DNA of 64,000 nt, taken from NCBI GenBank assembly GCA_029168955.1, contig JAPDOI010001814.1, positions 1 through 64,000 of the forward strand, read 5' to 3'. Shown piece by piece: positions 11,064 through 26,000 of this stretch (its first letter is position 1; every line of letters starts with the position of its first letter). This DNA is from Aplectana chamaeleonis (Eukaryota; Nematoda; Chromadorea; Rhabditida; Cosmocercidae). The position numbers and the translations under genes were made by a program. The notes below the pieces were generated by a model. It was not told the origin of the DNA. It was given only the letters and a program-made list of their open reading frames with translations, and searched no databases.

Positions 11064-14000
11064 GTTGTTCTATTCGCCGTCGATCGTTTTATCTCAATTC
11101 TTTGTTGTAAGAGTACATTTGGATTTAGATGGCATAAGGTCATCTCATCCTCAATGGTTTAGGCGAAAACCAAGGACGAAGTCGAAAAGACCTTAGATTG
11201 TGGATTAGTTAAAGGACATGCTTATGCTGTGACAGCCGTGAAATATGTAGAATTAGACGCGAAGACAGATGGGCCCAGGTATCTTCAGCTTTTTATGTTA
11301 GTGTTATCTGCTGTAATTCTCACTCTTTCAAGAATAGGAAGTAGATACGGTGTGCACATCACGTGAGTCGTGTTTCCACGTGCACAAATATTACTTGAAA
11401 TCAGAGTTCCACTTATAGGTCTCTAGTGAATTGACGAGGCCCGACCACTGCGGCGGGCCGTGCAGCTTTTGCGACACCACTGGCCAGCAAGGTTTTAATC
11501 GCGCGCGACGATCTGTCTCCTCAACACCACCCATTCACTAGACGACGAGACTCTACGGATCTTGTGGAAAATTTTCAAAAAATAATGATTTATGCCATGC
11601 ACAAACAGGGGCGACAAAGATCTGAGTGTGTGCTACGTTTTCATGGGTTTTTCGTGCAAATGCTCTGTGTCAGATGTATGAATAGGTGCATGGCTTGTTT
11701 CCTCAAGAAAAACATTTTAATCTTACCCGCGGCTGGCTGGTAGTTACCGGCCAGCCGCCGGTGAGATTTAAACCGCCGCGCCAGCCGCGGTAGAGATTTA
11801 AATGTTTTTCCTAAGGAAACGAGCCACAGACTAACTGTCTATGATCACGAAGCAAAAATCTCACATAGCAGAATTCGCACAACGGCTTCATTTTCCTCAT
11901 CTGTTACAAGGCTTCAAATTGATTCAGCACATTGATGATGCCGCAAGCCTGCGCTTCTGGGGCCGCATGGTATCATCTGGGCCTACTCGCCCAGACGGAG
12001 CTCTTATCGAAAGATAGGGGCCTTTCGAATCGAGAGTCTATCCTCGAGCCTCCCTTCTTCTTCCATCACAGGGTCGCATAATGTGAAACTTATGATTAGA
12101 AATTCGAATTTGGCCTTTCCAACTGCGCTCCACATCTCCGAACGGAGGTACACGCGTTTTTAGCGTTTGACTCGCAGACGCATCGCAGCGAGCATGGATC
12201 CCTAGAGCACCTCGTGATGCACCCATCTCAACCTTAGACCAGAAATCGCCCAACAGTGTGATTGTACGCGAAAATATGTTGCAATGATGGAGGTAATGGC
12301 GCGCTCACATAAGGCCTTTCGATGCCGCAGTCACCATGGCCACTTGGCGCAGTGCGGGTGCGCGCTGTTAATGGAGAATTGAGGTAGCGAGCTCGAATCC
12401 TCGACGCGGCGGGCTTTTTCGCACTTCTTCAAAAACTTATTGGATCGTTGGAATTTGATCTCAGTAAGCTCTTTAGCGTGGAAAACCCTCCAAATCTCTC
12501 CGCAAATTTATAGCTGTAATAGTTTTCCTACGTGCAGATGTGATAATTTAGAATGAAATGCTAAAATCAAAGAAGCCATCACAATGAGAACAACAAATGA
12601 AATGAGTTGCTGTACAACTATCAAAATCACAGAGTCGTACTAATTGAGGTGCGAAACAGTACTGGACCGGAGTTTCGAATTGACCAGGATGGTTTTCTGA
12701 ATACCCGGCCGTGTACCATAATTATGCGAAAAACTACGTGAGTCTCGGAGCGCAGAGTTGGCAATACACAAGAGATAGCAGTGGAACAACTGAATCATAT
12801 GAGTGATTGAAATGTTCGGCTGGCGATAGGTTGCGGTGGGTAAATGACATCATCGCACCGCAGCCCAGATCTGTGGAGTCCCCGAGAGGCAGGAGACTTT
12901 GTGTTTTTCTGGCCGCCGGAAAATTTGCTTTTCGCTCGAACACCCGTGTTATTTGGGGTTCTCAACACGATTATGGGATCCATTTCCAGTTTTCAGAAAG
13001 GGTAAAGGCAGTGTTCACGATAATCTTCGATTTTGAGATTAGTCGTTAAATCGATTGTTTGGCCCCCAGGTAGAACTGAAATGACAAAGAAACCGAGCAA
13101 AATGCACCAGAAGGGCACAAAATTCTTTACTCTCACCGCGCTTCTTTACTCTCAGTGGAACTATTTGTTGTGGCAATGAAATCGTATGTGGACCCGTCTT
13201 TTGCCATTCTCTATTTTGTGTTGCTCCGTTCCTTCCTTCGGACCCTAACTAATACTGTTTTGCCCAAAATATTCTTCCATTTTCGATTAGACCCATTTTT
13301 ACTAGTGACAACCACCGCGAACATGTTCATCCAACCGGCCAACTAGTCCAGGCCAGGGAATGATGTCACTGAAATAAGACGATTTAGTGCGTCTCTCGCC
13401 GTTTCTTCGTAATTTTGGTAACACTTGGTAGCCAACACATTGTTTTGAGTAAAAAACTCGGGAACGAAAATCATCGTGAACACTGCCTTTAAGGTACTGT
13501 CGCTAGCGGAGCGGAATTCTGGTCCACAAAAAAACTTTTCCATCACGCGATACGATGATAATCGTGCCGGGACTATGTGGTCCCAGCACGATTATCATCG
13601 TGCTGGGTGATGCAACAGCGATTGTACGCAAGGCCGGATCGGAATTCCGCTCCGATAACGACAGTAGGTTACGGTGGGCGTAATGACAATTGACTGTAGT
13701 AGCAAATAAATATACGCCTTTAATACGGTTCAAAGAAACGGAGCGCAGGTATAAAGGTCAAATTCGATTTGATTCCGTCAAAAATGGATTCGAATAAGTT
13801 GCATTCCGTTCGAAACTTCCACTTTCTCCTGAAAAACTTCCCTTGTTCGGGAGGAAGTCTCCCTAACAGTAGTCCGTTTGTAAGTATAATCACAGCGTTC
13901 TTATTCTAACTTGCGGAAAACTGCTACAATTTCCTCTATATTTTTTGCTGGAATTTTTTTACCTTCCTTTGCAGCTCTGCTTTTCACTGTCGTAATCGTA

Positions 14001-17000
14001 TACGAATGGTTCGCCTTCAAAATCCATGGGGAGAGAAGGAATGGAATGGACCATGGAGTGACCTTAGCAAGGAATGGGAACAAGTCAGTCGGCAGATTTT
14101 CTGAAATGAATTTAATGCCTCCTTATCACTTCTGTGTTTTATCTATACCGATTTAAGTGTTTCATATTTGTTGCTTCGCACTAGGTCATCGAACTGGAAC
14201 TGCAGGCTATGTTCACACCACGACATGATTGACGTCAAGCCTGGAAATTTTTGAGGGGTGTAGTGTAACGGGAGCTAATGTCTTGTAAAAGTTCGTTCGC
14301 TATTCCTTACAGTTCTTGCGCGTTCTTAGGTGTGTTTTTTTAGTTCATCGAAAAAATGCCCGATAGAGGAGAGTTCGTGGTGGTGCTATTCCAGGGGAGA
14401 GGTTGGGGTCTTGTACGGGAGCTCCGGACCGGACAGGCTATCATAAAACTTTTCCTGATCGATTCCGTCTTATGGCGGGAAGAGGGAGTGGTGAAGTGGA
14501 TACAGCAATTCAGAAGTTTAAAAAAATGCCGCGTTTTTCCTCAAATTTGTCCCGCGATGGGAAGCCTTGAACAAACTTTGTTAAAGCGTTTCGAAAATCG
14601 AGAAGTATACCTACGATTCGTGATCAGTGCCCCAAATAACCGCTATGGGGAAGTTTTCCGGCAGATCCGAAGTGTTTTTTTCAAACGCTCCGATAACCAT
14701 CTTTGATATGAGAAAGTATTCAACGAACCACGAAAAGCAGGGGAAATGCCTATAAGTTTGTTCAGAGCTATATATCGTAGGCAGCTGCGATGGGCATATT
14801 CGGATTTCACATCCGAAAATAGTTTGAGGACTGTCCATTACATTATTAATGCCACCTTGGATAGTAGTCGTTTTCTTGCGAGATATGGTTGGAGCTGGTT
14901 GCCAGGAAGAGCTAGTAATCTGCTGCACAAGCTTGAATACCTTTGAGGAGCAACTCGAAGTCCAGAGTAGGACTCTCTTTGATTCGCCAGTCATACCTTT
15001 TACGCTATGGTTGCGATCCTCCAATATGCGATTGAATTCGATTTCGGAGCGAAGTGGACGATTATCAGAGCTTCTGCAGAAAGAAGACAAGGCGGAGATG
15101 TCAATCAGCTCTAGTTTCTGTTAGTCAGTATGTTTGTTGTCGATCTCAGCATGGATTGTGCCTTTCGGTGATTCAAAACGTCTAGCGTCGACGTTTCTTC
15201 TTCTGAACTAGCGAACTCCCGCTTTTAAGAGACTGCTGGTATGAGCCGAAAGATAATTGACGATTCCCATTCTTGTTACAGTCGCCGATCCCAAAAGTTG
15301 CAATTTTAGGGTTATGTTGTTCAATAACCCGTGCTAGCATCCCTCTAGGTGAACTGGAGCGATTCCAGCGTGTTATGTGTGTATCGACTGATATCTCATG
15401 GGATATAAACCGACACATATAATACAAGCTGGAATTGTTCCGGGCTGGGGCTGACGGAGTATTGTTGAATTCTACCCCAGTATTCCTTATCGGCATCATG
15501 GATGTACGTAATTACGACTAACGACTAACGAATTTAACGACTAACGGGCTTTTTGGGTGTTACGACTAACGACTAACGAAAATAAAAATATTTTCGTAAG
15601 CAATCTCAAAATTCGTTAGACAGTCAAAAGTAATTCAAATCGCCCTCTAACCCAAGGCTTACAGCAGGATTGATACATATTGCCCTGTTGGTTGTTCTAG
15701 GTGAATGGTACAAAATAACCATAGCCTTCAGTATTTATTATTTCCAATGAATCTGCTAGGCAGCTATGGAAGCCCACATTAAAATCCCCACCGAACGTTG
15801 CGCAAGGTTAGCCCCAGCACCTATGCGACTTCGCGTCGGTCGCTCGACTTTATGGTAGGCTCACTGAACCGGTTGCGGCACTGACCGGCTCCAGCGGAGA
15901 TGGCAGAGGGCACTAACAGAGGTGATAATATGGAGCGGTGCCTGCAGGCCACATTTGTTCAACGACGGGAACAGTATCCGATGATTGGATTGTAAAGGGT
16001 GCCGTCCTTCGATTTTCAGTCGTAAATTCCGAGATATGGGACTTCTATGAAGTGGTGCTGGGACCTATCAGGGGTAAGATTTTCACTGCTAATTTCTTCC
16101 GACCTTTCGCTATTATAGGAACAAGCTGTAAACCACGCAAGCGCTCGGCTCGCGACGTCGAGCAAAGAACAATTTGTGCAAAGTCGGTGCTATTGTCAGT
16201 GTTGTCACCATCGGGTAGATCGCAAATAACATCAAATGGCAAATTTTGCCTTGGAAAAAAAGCAGAGTTCTAGATTTTATCGGTTTCCCATATTGTTTTT
16301 TTTTCTTACCCAAAAAAATTACAAAAATAGATGAACACACACTCTCGAGTATTATGCTTTCGAACAGCGATGTCGGAGTGGTTCAGGAGATATTTTTATT
16401 ATGTATATGTAGGTTTGCAGTTTGAACAAGGTTCTCTAACAAGGAATGATTTGTCTCTTTAATAGCCATGAATGTTTCGGAAAACAATCATCTCCTCATG
16501 CCTTCCCTTTTTTCTATTCTTAAGGGCTATTTTCCGCATCAACCGTGCTTGTTTTCAAAGCCTAGATTTTTAACGACTAACGACTAACGAGGGTTTCGGC
16601 CTGTTGAACGATTAACGACTAACGATTGACAAAATTTCTATTACGCACATCCCTGATCGGCATCCTTTCCGATTCTAGCGTTCAGGTCTCCAACCACAAA
16701 CTTGTAGGACTTCTCGTTGTGGATAACATCTTCCAACTGTTTTCAGGACGCATTAAGTTTGAAGTCGTCAGCTGCTGAGTGAAGTGAACTACAGTTAATG
16801 CTATTGTTTGTCTTTGACGCGCTGGGTGGCGGCGGAGAAATGCCAGACGAGGAGACAGGATCTCGTGGGAGTCAACAGTGTAGACGACAGATGGGCGCAC
16901 GACAAATCCAACACCACCGTTCTGTGGCCGAAACTTCTCTCCACGAATGATGAGCGTTCCGTCATTGAACTGTCCAATGTTGGTCATTCTATTCTTGGTT

Positions 17001-20000
17001 TCTTGCTGAGCGATCATATGAAACTTGGTGAGCTCCGCTGCTTGAGAAGAGCGTGAGGATTAGCACCAGAGGAGACTGTTCGGGGCGTTGTAGGAACAGA
17101 TCGTGAAACAGTCTCCATGGCGCGTAGTCGATGTGTTGTCGATGTATAGAATCGACGTTCTGCCTAACCCAAGATCATCCTGCTTCTCTCTGGTCTCTGG
17201 TTGTCTTACCAGTCGACGTCGTAGATATCAGAGCTCAGTGTGCAGGATAATGTGGTTAGGTTACTTATTGAAGAGCTTATTTCACTCTTAATCCTAGAGT
17301 TTGTAGGGCTACTGTAGCCTTCAGGCCTCTCCACAAGCACTCTATCTATTGTAGGAGGAATGAGGGCCGTGTAACGATCAGGAATGCCTGACCGAGGGCT
17401 AGTCCTACCCCCCCCCCAAGCTACCCGGTTTTGAACGAGCTGCGCCTCAGTGCGTCACATATGCAGTTCGTTTTGGGGTGGTAGCGTACATCTTTATGGA
17501 ATTGATGAGTCTGCCGTGATTGTTTTGCTATACTTCCGCCATCATGACTGTTCGCGACCTTTGCGTGGTCATGTCTATCGTCTCCTAGATCTCGTACTTA
17601 GCCGAATGGGGGGCACAAGGCGGGCTCAGTCCGACCACGTCGAGGAATTTTTTTTGGCCTGAATGAGCAATGTATTACATGTGTATTGGCCGGCACGGCA
17701 ACGGACGGCACAGGTGTGCTCACCCACAACGTGTTGACTTCTTACATACGATTCGCATGATGTGTCCTCTATTTCGGAGCCAAATTTACTCTGTTCCTTG
17801 GCGCGCTCGTTGCACATGCTACAATCAAATTTCTTCACAAAGCAGAAGGCAACATGGAATGCCACAACAGCACTTCGTTGAAGCGGGCGAGGAATGGGTC
17901 GAATGGCAAAAAGCGCAAATGAAGACATGACTTTTAAAGCCGGTAAATTCGGTGGACGGTAAAGGCACATCCCTGGTTTGGAACTGTTTTCAGAACGTAC
18001 TCAAAGACCGCCAAGCGACTTCGGAGGCTCAAGTGCTCTTTTTCATTGTACACCAACGAGAAACCAACCGGTGATGGAAGGAACCCAAATTGCCGAGGTC
18101 GTTTACCTCAGCATTTAGGGCTTAGAAAGTTCTGAATTTTTAGACTTTCAAGGATAAGAATCGGTTGAAATTATTCGAGATCCTATTGCAAACAAATTCC
18201 AGTCGGAAAGTCTGGTCGTTCCAGCTCTCCGTAATTTTCGCGTTTGTTACCGCTTTTGGTGTTAGATGTGCGCAGGCAGGCAGGTCCAGTGTAGTGTATT
18301 CGATTTGAAGGGTTCCGGTATAAGTGATTTAGTTCTCCGACCTTCGGGGTATACTTACTAGGGAACCTCGCTAGCCAACTCGGATACGCTCTTCCCGAAT
18401 ATGTCATTGGATTTTGCTACGGACCTCAAGTTAACAAGTTAGTACTGGTTAAATTTACTACATTGTATTTCATAGTTTTTTTGTAATTATCGTGTATCGA
18501 GCGAGTGCTTTGTGATTTGAACAGTAGAACAACAGTGACAAGAACATAAATGGTATCAATGCCTGCAGAATCCGAGCGCGGCTGTCGCCGTAACAAAAAT
18601 CGGCAGGGCTTGAAGGACGCTCGTGTTAAGAATGCTTGCCGAAATGTCGCAGTTTCAAATATTTATAGAATCTTCTGAAAAAATCGGATCACCTCATAGG
18701 GCTATTTTTTCCTGTTCAGGAAGACAATAAAATCATTTTCAGCCCAAAATAAGAAAAAAATTTTTTGGCCCCGATCACTAAAATTGCATGAGGAAAAAAA
18801 GGGTACCCCATGAAAAAAAAAATCGGAAATTTTTTTTCGTAATCAAACCAGGGCGAGCTCTTTCGAAAGCCGGGTTAATAAAACTCCTTCTTGATTCACA
18901 CCCCGATTCAACGAAAACTGTTCGAGATAGCCGCGGTGATAACCTCCTACAAGCAGTTCATGTGGCAACCATTTACAAATTTCAATAATAAATCTTTTAT
19001 ATAGCATTGATGGTACATTGCAAGAAGGTCGAGTTTTATATGTTTTCTGCGGAAAATTGCTTCGTCCTTTAATGTTTCTTGAGAAGGTCCTGGAGTATCC
19101 ATTTCGTCGTAAGCATGATCTCAGTCGTCCTTCACAGGGGCTTCGTCGTCCAACTCATCTCTCCTGTCAACTTCGACTTCGGTCGTGACGCAGTCCCGGA
19201 GAATTAGTGTAGGATTTTCCGCTACCTTGTTTCCGGCCGTATTAACGTCGCTGCTCATAAACTGTCCGGTTTTTCGCCAGGAGGATTGAAACAACATTTG
19301 TCGGTAAGAAGGCCATGACGATAGGGTGATTTTCCTATTTTTTCTGACGGCATGGGCCGCGTAGTATGCTTATCGTTTCCATTAGTGATCATTGATGGGT
19401 GGTTAAACTGTTCTGACAGCCGTCTACACAGGAATTTAGACGCAGTTTGATATTGTGGAAAATACTTTTAAATTATCTCAATTTTTGAGAGTTGTGAAAA
19501 TTTGGGAAGAGTGCTTCAAAAATAAAGCAAGTCAATAGTTTTGCCGACCCGATCATGGAAAAACGTTACATCCGATTCTGCAAAGCAATGCAAGCGTATT
19601 ATCAATAACGGGAATTGAACCCCTGATCGTCTGCCTATAACCTCCACTCCCTACCTGTTGCTCCATCCATTGATATCGGTTGGATGCGAAATAACGGTGA
19701 AGGCTTCGAGGCAATCACTCATCACCATCACCACAGATCTCTGCTTTAGTGTTGTTTAGGGGGGAACCTTACTTGGAGCGATGTTATCGCAGTCAGAAGG
19801 GTGATCTAGCACTGGTTGCCGCGCGCGACAAAGGAGTCGAGGAGTAGCGGTGAGGTCAGCCGTCGCGCGCGGCGTTTGCGTGGCAGCTGCTACGCGCGAT
19901 GGCATCGCGCCCACATCGCTTCTAAACCATAGTTTTTTGCGCGATTGCCTGCTGTTTAGCGTGGTTCGCGATTTCATCACATCGCAGCGCCCTGCACTGC

Positions 20001-23000
20001 GATGTGACAACATCGCGGGAGCTTTTTTCTCATGTTTCGTAGTTTCCTCGGTTTATTTCAATCTTTAATCTTCATTCTTTGTATTTCCTTTTTATTATAT
20101 GTCTCATTATGCTCTGTTAACCCATTCATGACCGCACGCTACCACTACCGCTTCGGAGTGCACGTTTTTCAAAAATTTAATTCTCTGCCACTACGAAGAA
20201 TTTCCAGCCTTTCTCACGTTCAATGTATTCTCTACGGAAGTCGTGGTCCGTTGGCAGCTCCACTATAGCACAATCCTCAAATTTTTGTGAAAATAGCAGA
20301 GGCTAAAAAATCGTTGCGAAAACATTTTCTCGAGCACATTATGAGTTCTTTTTTCTTTCAGTGCCATTTCTAAGCTCTCTTAGCACGAAACCTTAATTCG
20401 AATCACGTTCTGTTCATCTGGAAACAAGCCACGGCCATGACTACACCTACCATGACCTCGAAACATCGTTTTTCCTCAATTTGAGCGTTTCACCCAATCG
20501 AGATGCGCCCAAAGTCAGTGAATTACGTAAAAAAAAAACTAAGCTCGAAAACTTCTAAAATCCTGCTCTTTCCGATTTGTGCATGTTTGGGTGAGGACGC
20601 CAAATGGCTTCGAAGTATGGTTTCTCTTTAGCGCGATGCGATGTGTTGGCGCGATGTACATCGCAGAGCAAACCACATCGCGCGCGATTTTCGTGGCGCG
20701 ATGTAAGTAAGGTTCCCCCCTTAATGCTGGATGTGGTAAGCCCAACATAAATATGCCTACTAGTATTGCACGAAATGGTGAAATAACCCTTAAATGGATA
20801 GCGGAATAACACATTACAAGGTAGTAACTTTAACGAGTAATAACTTGTCAACTTGAGATCCGTAGCAAAATCCAATGCCAGAATCGGAAAGAGCATGCCC
20901 GAATTGACCACGAGGCACTAACAGATCTCTAATAGCCCATACTTGGGTAGTGAGGTTCCCTAGTTAGTTGAGATTTTCAATATTTCAGGTAACCGATTTC
21001 CAAAAACAATCACTCGGAATTACTGTTGAGGAGGATGGTGATTTTTGGTGAGCTATCATTCTCTTTGTGCTTATTCCTGATAGTCCTGTTCTCTTTTTTG
21101 TAGTAAAAGTTCCTGACAACGAGTGTTTCTTATATGAGGATGAAGCCCACACTGTGACAGTCGCAACGCTGGGAAGGACAGTCTACGGTGTAGAGGAACT
21201 TTTGACCGCAGACCTTTACCCAGCTGCAAATCAACCTACTGACATTTTTGTACCAAACGCGCGAAAGTGTATCAACAAAGTAATGTGGAGTGATGAATTC
21301 CTCCGAAATATAATACAAATTAGACATGATTATACTGTTAACCAGCACCTGCTGACAGACGGCTGCGCCAAATGGGGGACCGTTTGGTCGGTTAAGGGTG
21401 GGCTGGATTCGCCGTTTTTTGGAAAATTATTGCGACAGTATTTAATTGAAACCCATCATCTTGGGTACCATAAATGGAGGTATTCGAATGACTTAGTAGG
21501 GTTTGAGCAGCACTACACCGGGTTTTCGTTGTCTCAGTGTTGTGGTTCGGAACGATGTCAACCTTTTTTGACCACAGCAACTAACAAATTAAAGTGCCTT
21601 CAATAAGGATTTTTACAGGTTTGCTACCTATTGATTGCCGAATGGCAGCGTCGTAGCAAAAATCCAAAAAGTATTAAAGGTGTTCATGATGAAATATGGC
21701 TGTCTAGTTTTTCCGAGTAAAGCCATAGTTTGGTCTAGTGTAGTATAGCCTATCCAAAAAGAAACGCAAAAACCCCATGTGGGGTGAATTTAGCGGTTTA
21801 AAATCGTGGTTTTTTTTAGCCTTGGAACGAATCTAGTGCCAGGCGTCGATGATTTGGTATTTCAGGGGTCATCCGCTGGGTCGAAATTGATATACAACAA
21901 ATGACTTCTGGTCGTCGACTTATCCCTTTTCGAACCCTAATTGTTTACATTCAGTTAACATCAACGCTTTTGTATTCGTTTTCTGTGATAAGCTGTTTCT
22001 GTATGCTCCAAAACTACGTTATCAGTTGCTGTGCACTACACAGAATTTTGACCAGGCACAGCATGAAACTCGAATTTCTATGGGCACCTGCGCATGAAAT
22101 TGTCATCTTTTTGCCTTAACAACCTTATTTCTAGTGCTTTTCTTGCCGCGGAAGCTTCGCAGTTTTTCAGCTGTTTTCAAATAGATTTTTGCAGTTCTCT
22201 CGGGATTTTTTCCCATCGTGTTCTGTTTTAATGTATGCACATGATAGGTTGAAGAACGAGTTCTTGCGCTTTTTGTTTTCATTTTTATTTTGTGCTCTAT
22301 CTGGCAAACTGTAATACAGCATTCGTAAGCGCAAACTGGAATGCAGAATTCGTAAGCGCTTTTCTTTTGTACCCAGTGCTTCTTGTCGGTTACCTTGAAA
22401 CTAGATTACTTTTAAATTTCGTATTAGATTTAAGTTTGTGATCCAAAAGTTAACACTTAAAAACTGTTATTTTTCGCTGCTTATAAGAACAAAAAGTCAG
22501 TATTTGTTGACGAACCTGCTGCTCTTTTTGAGGATTAGACACAACAGTTACCCAGGAATTCTTCAGTTGGGTGAATTCTGCATTTTTTTTCGCGAAAAAA
22601 AGACAAAGTTCTGCAAATTCATATGGGAAGTTTTTGGCACACCAAACCTCGCAGTTAACTAAATGTATCAATTTCTTACGCAACGATATTCGTTTGGGAT
22701 TTATCGACAACCTTCTTACGGAAATAGTTTCCGATAATAAACATGAACAATTTGTTTTTCGATTTTCCCAATGAATTTTTAAAAAAAGATTGTCGAGAAT
22801 TCGCTAAATAAATATAGCTCCTTATACATAGCGTTTCAAAACGATTGTCACCCTGAAAAGGGATTCTAAGAAGAATTTGGGTTAAACTTTCTCTGATTAC
22901 AAGGTAAGTACGATCGTTATGGTCATTTTGACGCGAATAAAATGGAAAGGGACGTGTTAGTTGAGCTCAAACAGTGCGGCTTGCTCGCGGCAGAGTACTC

Positions 23001-26000
23001 TACGGATTCTACAACTTGCGCGTATTTGCTAGAGTTTGAATAAAATTCTGATAGTTTCTGAGCTGCAGTTTTTAGCTTCCATGTGAGTAGTTCTGCTCTC
23101 CTGAGCGTTTTATGTTGTTAGCTATGCTAAGTTTATTGCCTTTTTGGATTCCACTGGGACATTTAGTCATTTTTGAGCGCGAATAATTGATTCCGTAACC
23201 CATATCTACAACAATCGAAATATGGTTTCGTAAAGCCTCACAGAATAAGCCCTAATGCGTGATGTCTATGTACACGCCATTAATGTGATAAAATTCATCC
23301 ATTGGATATATTCTCGGATTGAAGTTTGCATGGTGTGTAACGGACTTGGGCGAAACGCAAAGGTGAATCAGAGAGTGAGAGAGAGAGAATCTGCTTTGTG
23401 CAGTGTAGGTCTTTGTAAGTCTGTCCCAAAAGAAGTGTTTATCAATCAGAATTACAGGATGCCGTGGGATTCGTTTATACAATACTTCACTGATATTTCC
23501 ATATGTCAAATGTTCAACACAAAGATGTTCCCTATATCGAACAGGTATGTTTGCCTTTGTATTTTAGTGGAAGTGAATTCACAAAATGTACAACCCCCCC
23601 CCCCCTCATTTGCACATGTATGCTCCCGAATCGAGCCTTCTTGCACCTCAAATTTTGGTCATTTTTCACGTATGCCCCACACGAAAGTTACGAATCTGTG
23701 ACTTTGAATGAGTGAAGTTACGAAGAAGACGGGAGTATCAACGTGGATGCGCATCCCCAAAATCAATTGGATAGGGCTTTTCCTGAACTCTGGGAAAAGC
23801 TCGTGACTTTATTATTTTTCCGTATGGTATCTGCTAGCCTCAGTGCGAGCTCCATTTCATGTCACTCTCCAAGTCAGGAAAGTTTCAAAACGCAGTCCAA
23901 GATGAAGTGTGTCTGCTGAGCCGGCCCATAGTGTGGCCACATGAGACCTTTGCTCGACTGAAGCGTAACGGATTCAAAGGCACCTCTCCCATTACAAAAA
24001 CCCTCTCCGCGGACTCCCCCGCCATAAACTCCATCCTGGGAGTCGCACCTCCGAAGGTCAGCGAAACCGAGATGAAACTTGGCAGGCGTGCTAGGTGCAC
24101 CCTTGCCTCGTTACGCTGTGGACACTCCCCCATGCTGATGTCATATTTGCATAGGATCGATAACAGCAAACCTGACGAGTGCCCGGATTGCGGTGGCCAA
24201 GGGCATACTACTGCACACCTGTTCAACTGCCCGATGACACCGACTACATTGACGACAATGGATTCGTGGATGAACCCGACGCTAGTGGCCGAGTTTCTAA
24301 ACCTGTGACGGGACCCCTCTCCATGTCTGCGAAGAAGAAGAAGATTCAAACGCAAGCGCAGTCGGTCTATGGTACCATCGTTTGACTAGAGTGTAACAGA
24401 TTCAAAGATCGGTACAGCCGGCATGAAGATAGAGGCGGAGCAGCCCTCTTTTGGTGCCGGCACCCGTAGTTTAGCCGAACTAACCCTCGCTATCTCGGAG
24501 TGAATGAGATCTGGGAAAAAGTTCGGCACGGGCTATTGATCTAAAGAATAACTTATTTTGGAAAACAACGTTACGTGCAGTCTTGAACGGCCATTATGAC
24601 CTAGAGGCATTCCGCTGTCAGCTAACCTCATGATGGATTTTTTTTCGTCAGTAATCACAAGGTATTCTTCAAACAAATCAGTGTTTAGCACCAAATATCA
24701 TGAGGAGATATTTTTTGGTGAGTGGACTACAAATGGAGCAAAAAGTGGCGCGCCGAATGATTATGCAGGTGGATGCCTTAATTTCTCCGCTACGTTTTGT
24801 AACAATCCACAGGTGAGCTCTCTTCGTTTGGTGTGGGACACCTTCGTATTAATTCAAGTCACAGTACATCCTGAGAATGATTTTTCTAAATTTACGCAGT
24901 TCTCATTGGGATTTCCGCTCCGATCACAGTTGTTTGTTTTGTAGAATCGCTTGAGGTCTCACATGGTTGGAGTTAAGATTTCTTAAAAGCTCTCTGGGAC
25001 AGAACTGCGAAGTTTTAGCGGACAACTTTCCCTAGGCTCATTTTTCTCCTTCCTAGCAGCCATCCAACCGGAGCGAACGGGAATGGATTGGGAGAGTGAC
25101 TTTTAAGAAGAAAAGAAAAACTGCAGATCTTGATTTTGATATCATTGATACTACTGATTTCGGAAACTCGTCGAAAGTGGTGTGGCGCTTGTCTTCTTAT
25201 AATATCTCGTTCATTTGAAAGAACTGGAATCCGTATTTGTTACTAGGTTCGGAAAAGTTTCCAGCTATCTAACCCTGTAAATTTTTGAAACTTCCAGGAT
25301 TCATCTTTTAGCCAAGTGTGATATACCGCTTGAAAGCGCGATTGGTTTTCTACCTACTGGCTCTTCCCATTTGTATGAAAAAGCAGGTGTTTCTCGAGAT
25401 ACACAGTCGGCAAGGATCGCAGTGATATTTTGCGTCCCATATTCTGTTGTGGCGCATATTCAGTGCACGTATGTGATAATATATGTGCACCGAGTTTGCG
25501 CCAACGCACGATAAGGAACGAGAATTATTAGTGCGACTTGTGCTGACTGCACTCAACGCAGATCTTTTTGCTTAGCGCTTCAGCCACTACCCAGTTTTTG
25601 GAAGACCGCGGACTAGGGGAGAGAATGGATTGGGGTATTGCTATTCAAAAGAGGTGAACGAGAAGAGTTTGCCAGCGACTGTCCCATTAGTTTTATCTCG
25701 GTTAGCATCGTCTTAACCGTGCTGAAGCCACGGCGTAAATGCACGCGACTGGTACCACTATACCAGCGTTGTTGGAAGCTCGGAAAACACAAGAACAGTA
25801 ACCTAGAAGGAGAATAACTCATTAAGCCTGACACATCACATAGGAATTCCGTTCTCGGGTTCTCTTCAGAATGGTGTACGGACCCCGATAAGGCAACGAA
25901 ACCAAATAACGTCTGATTTGATTAAGCAAAGTTTTTTTTCATATTTCGTATTTATTTACTATTGAAGCAATGACAACACTTATAATTGCAATCATTGAGA

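Noticed and set aside
12345..12412. Functional tRNA-Asn
   Set aside because: The T-arm and boxes resemble a tRNA but the acceptor stem does not pair.
21067..21606. Additional tra-3 exon
   Set aside because: Exon d (ending TG) and exon e (starting G) join to the conserved DGDFWMPW without any insert.
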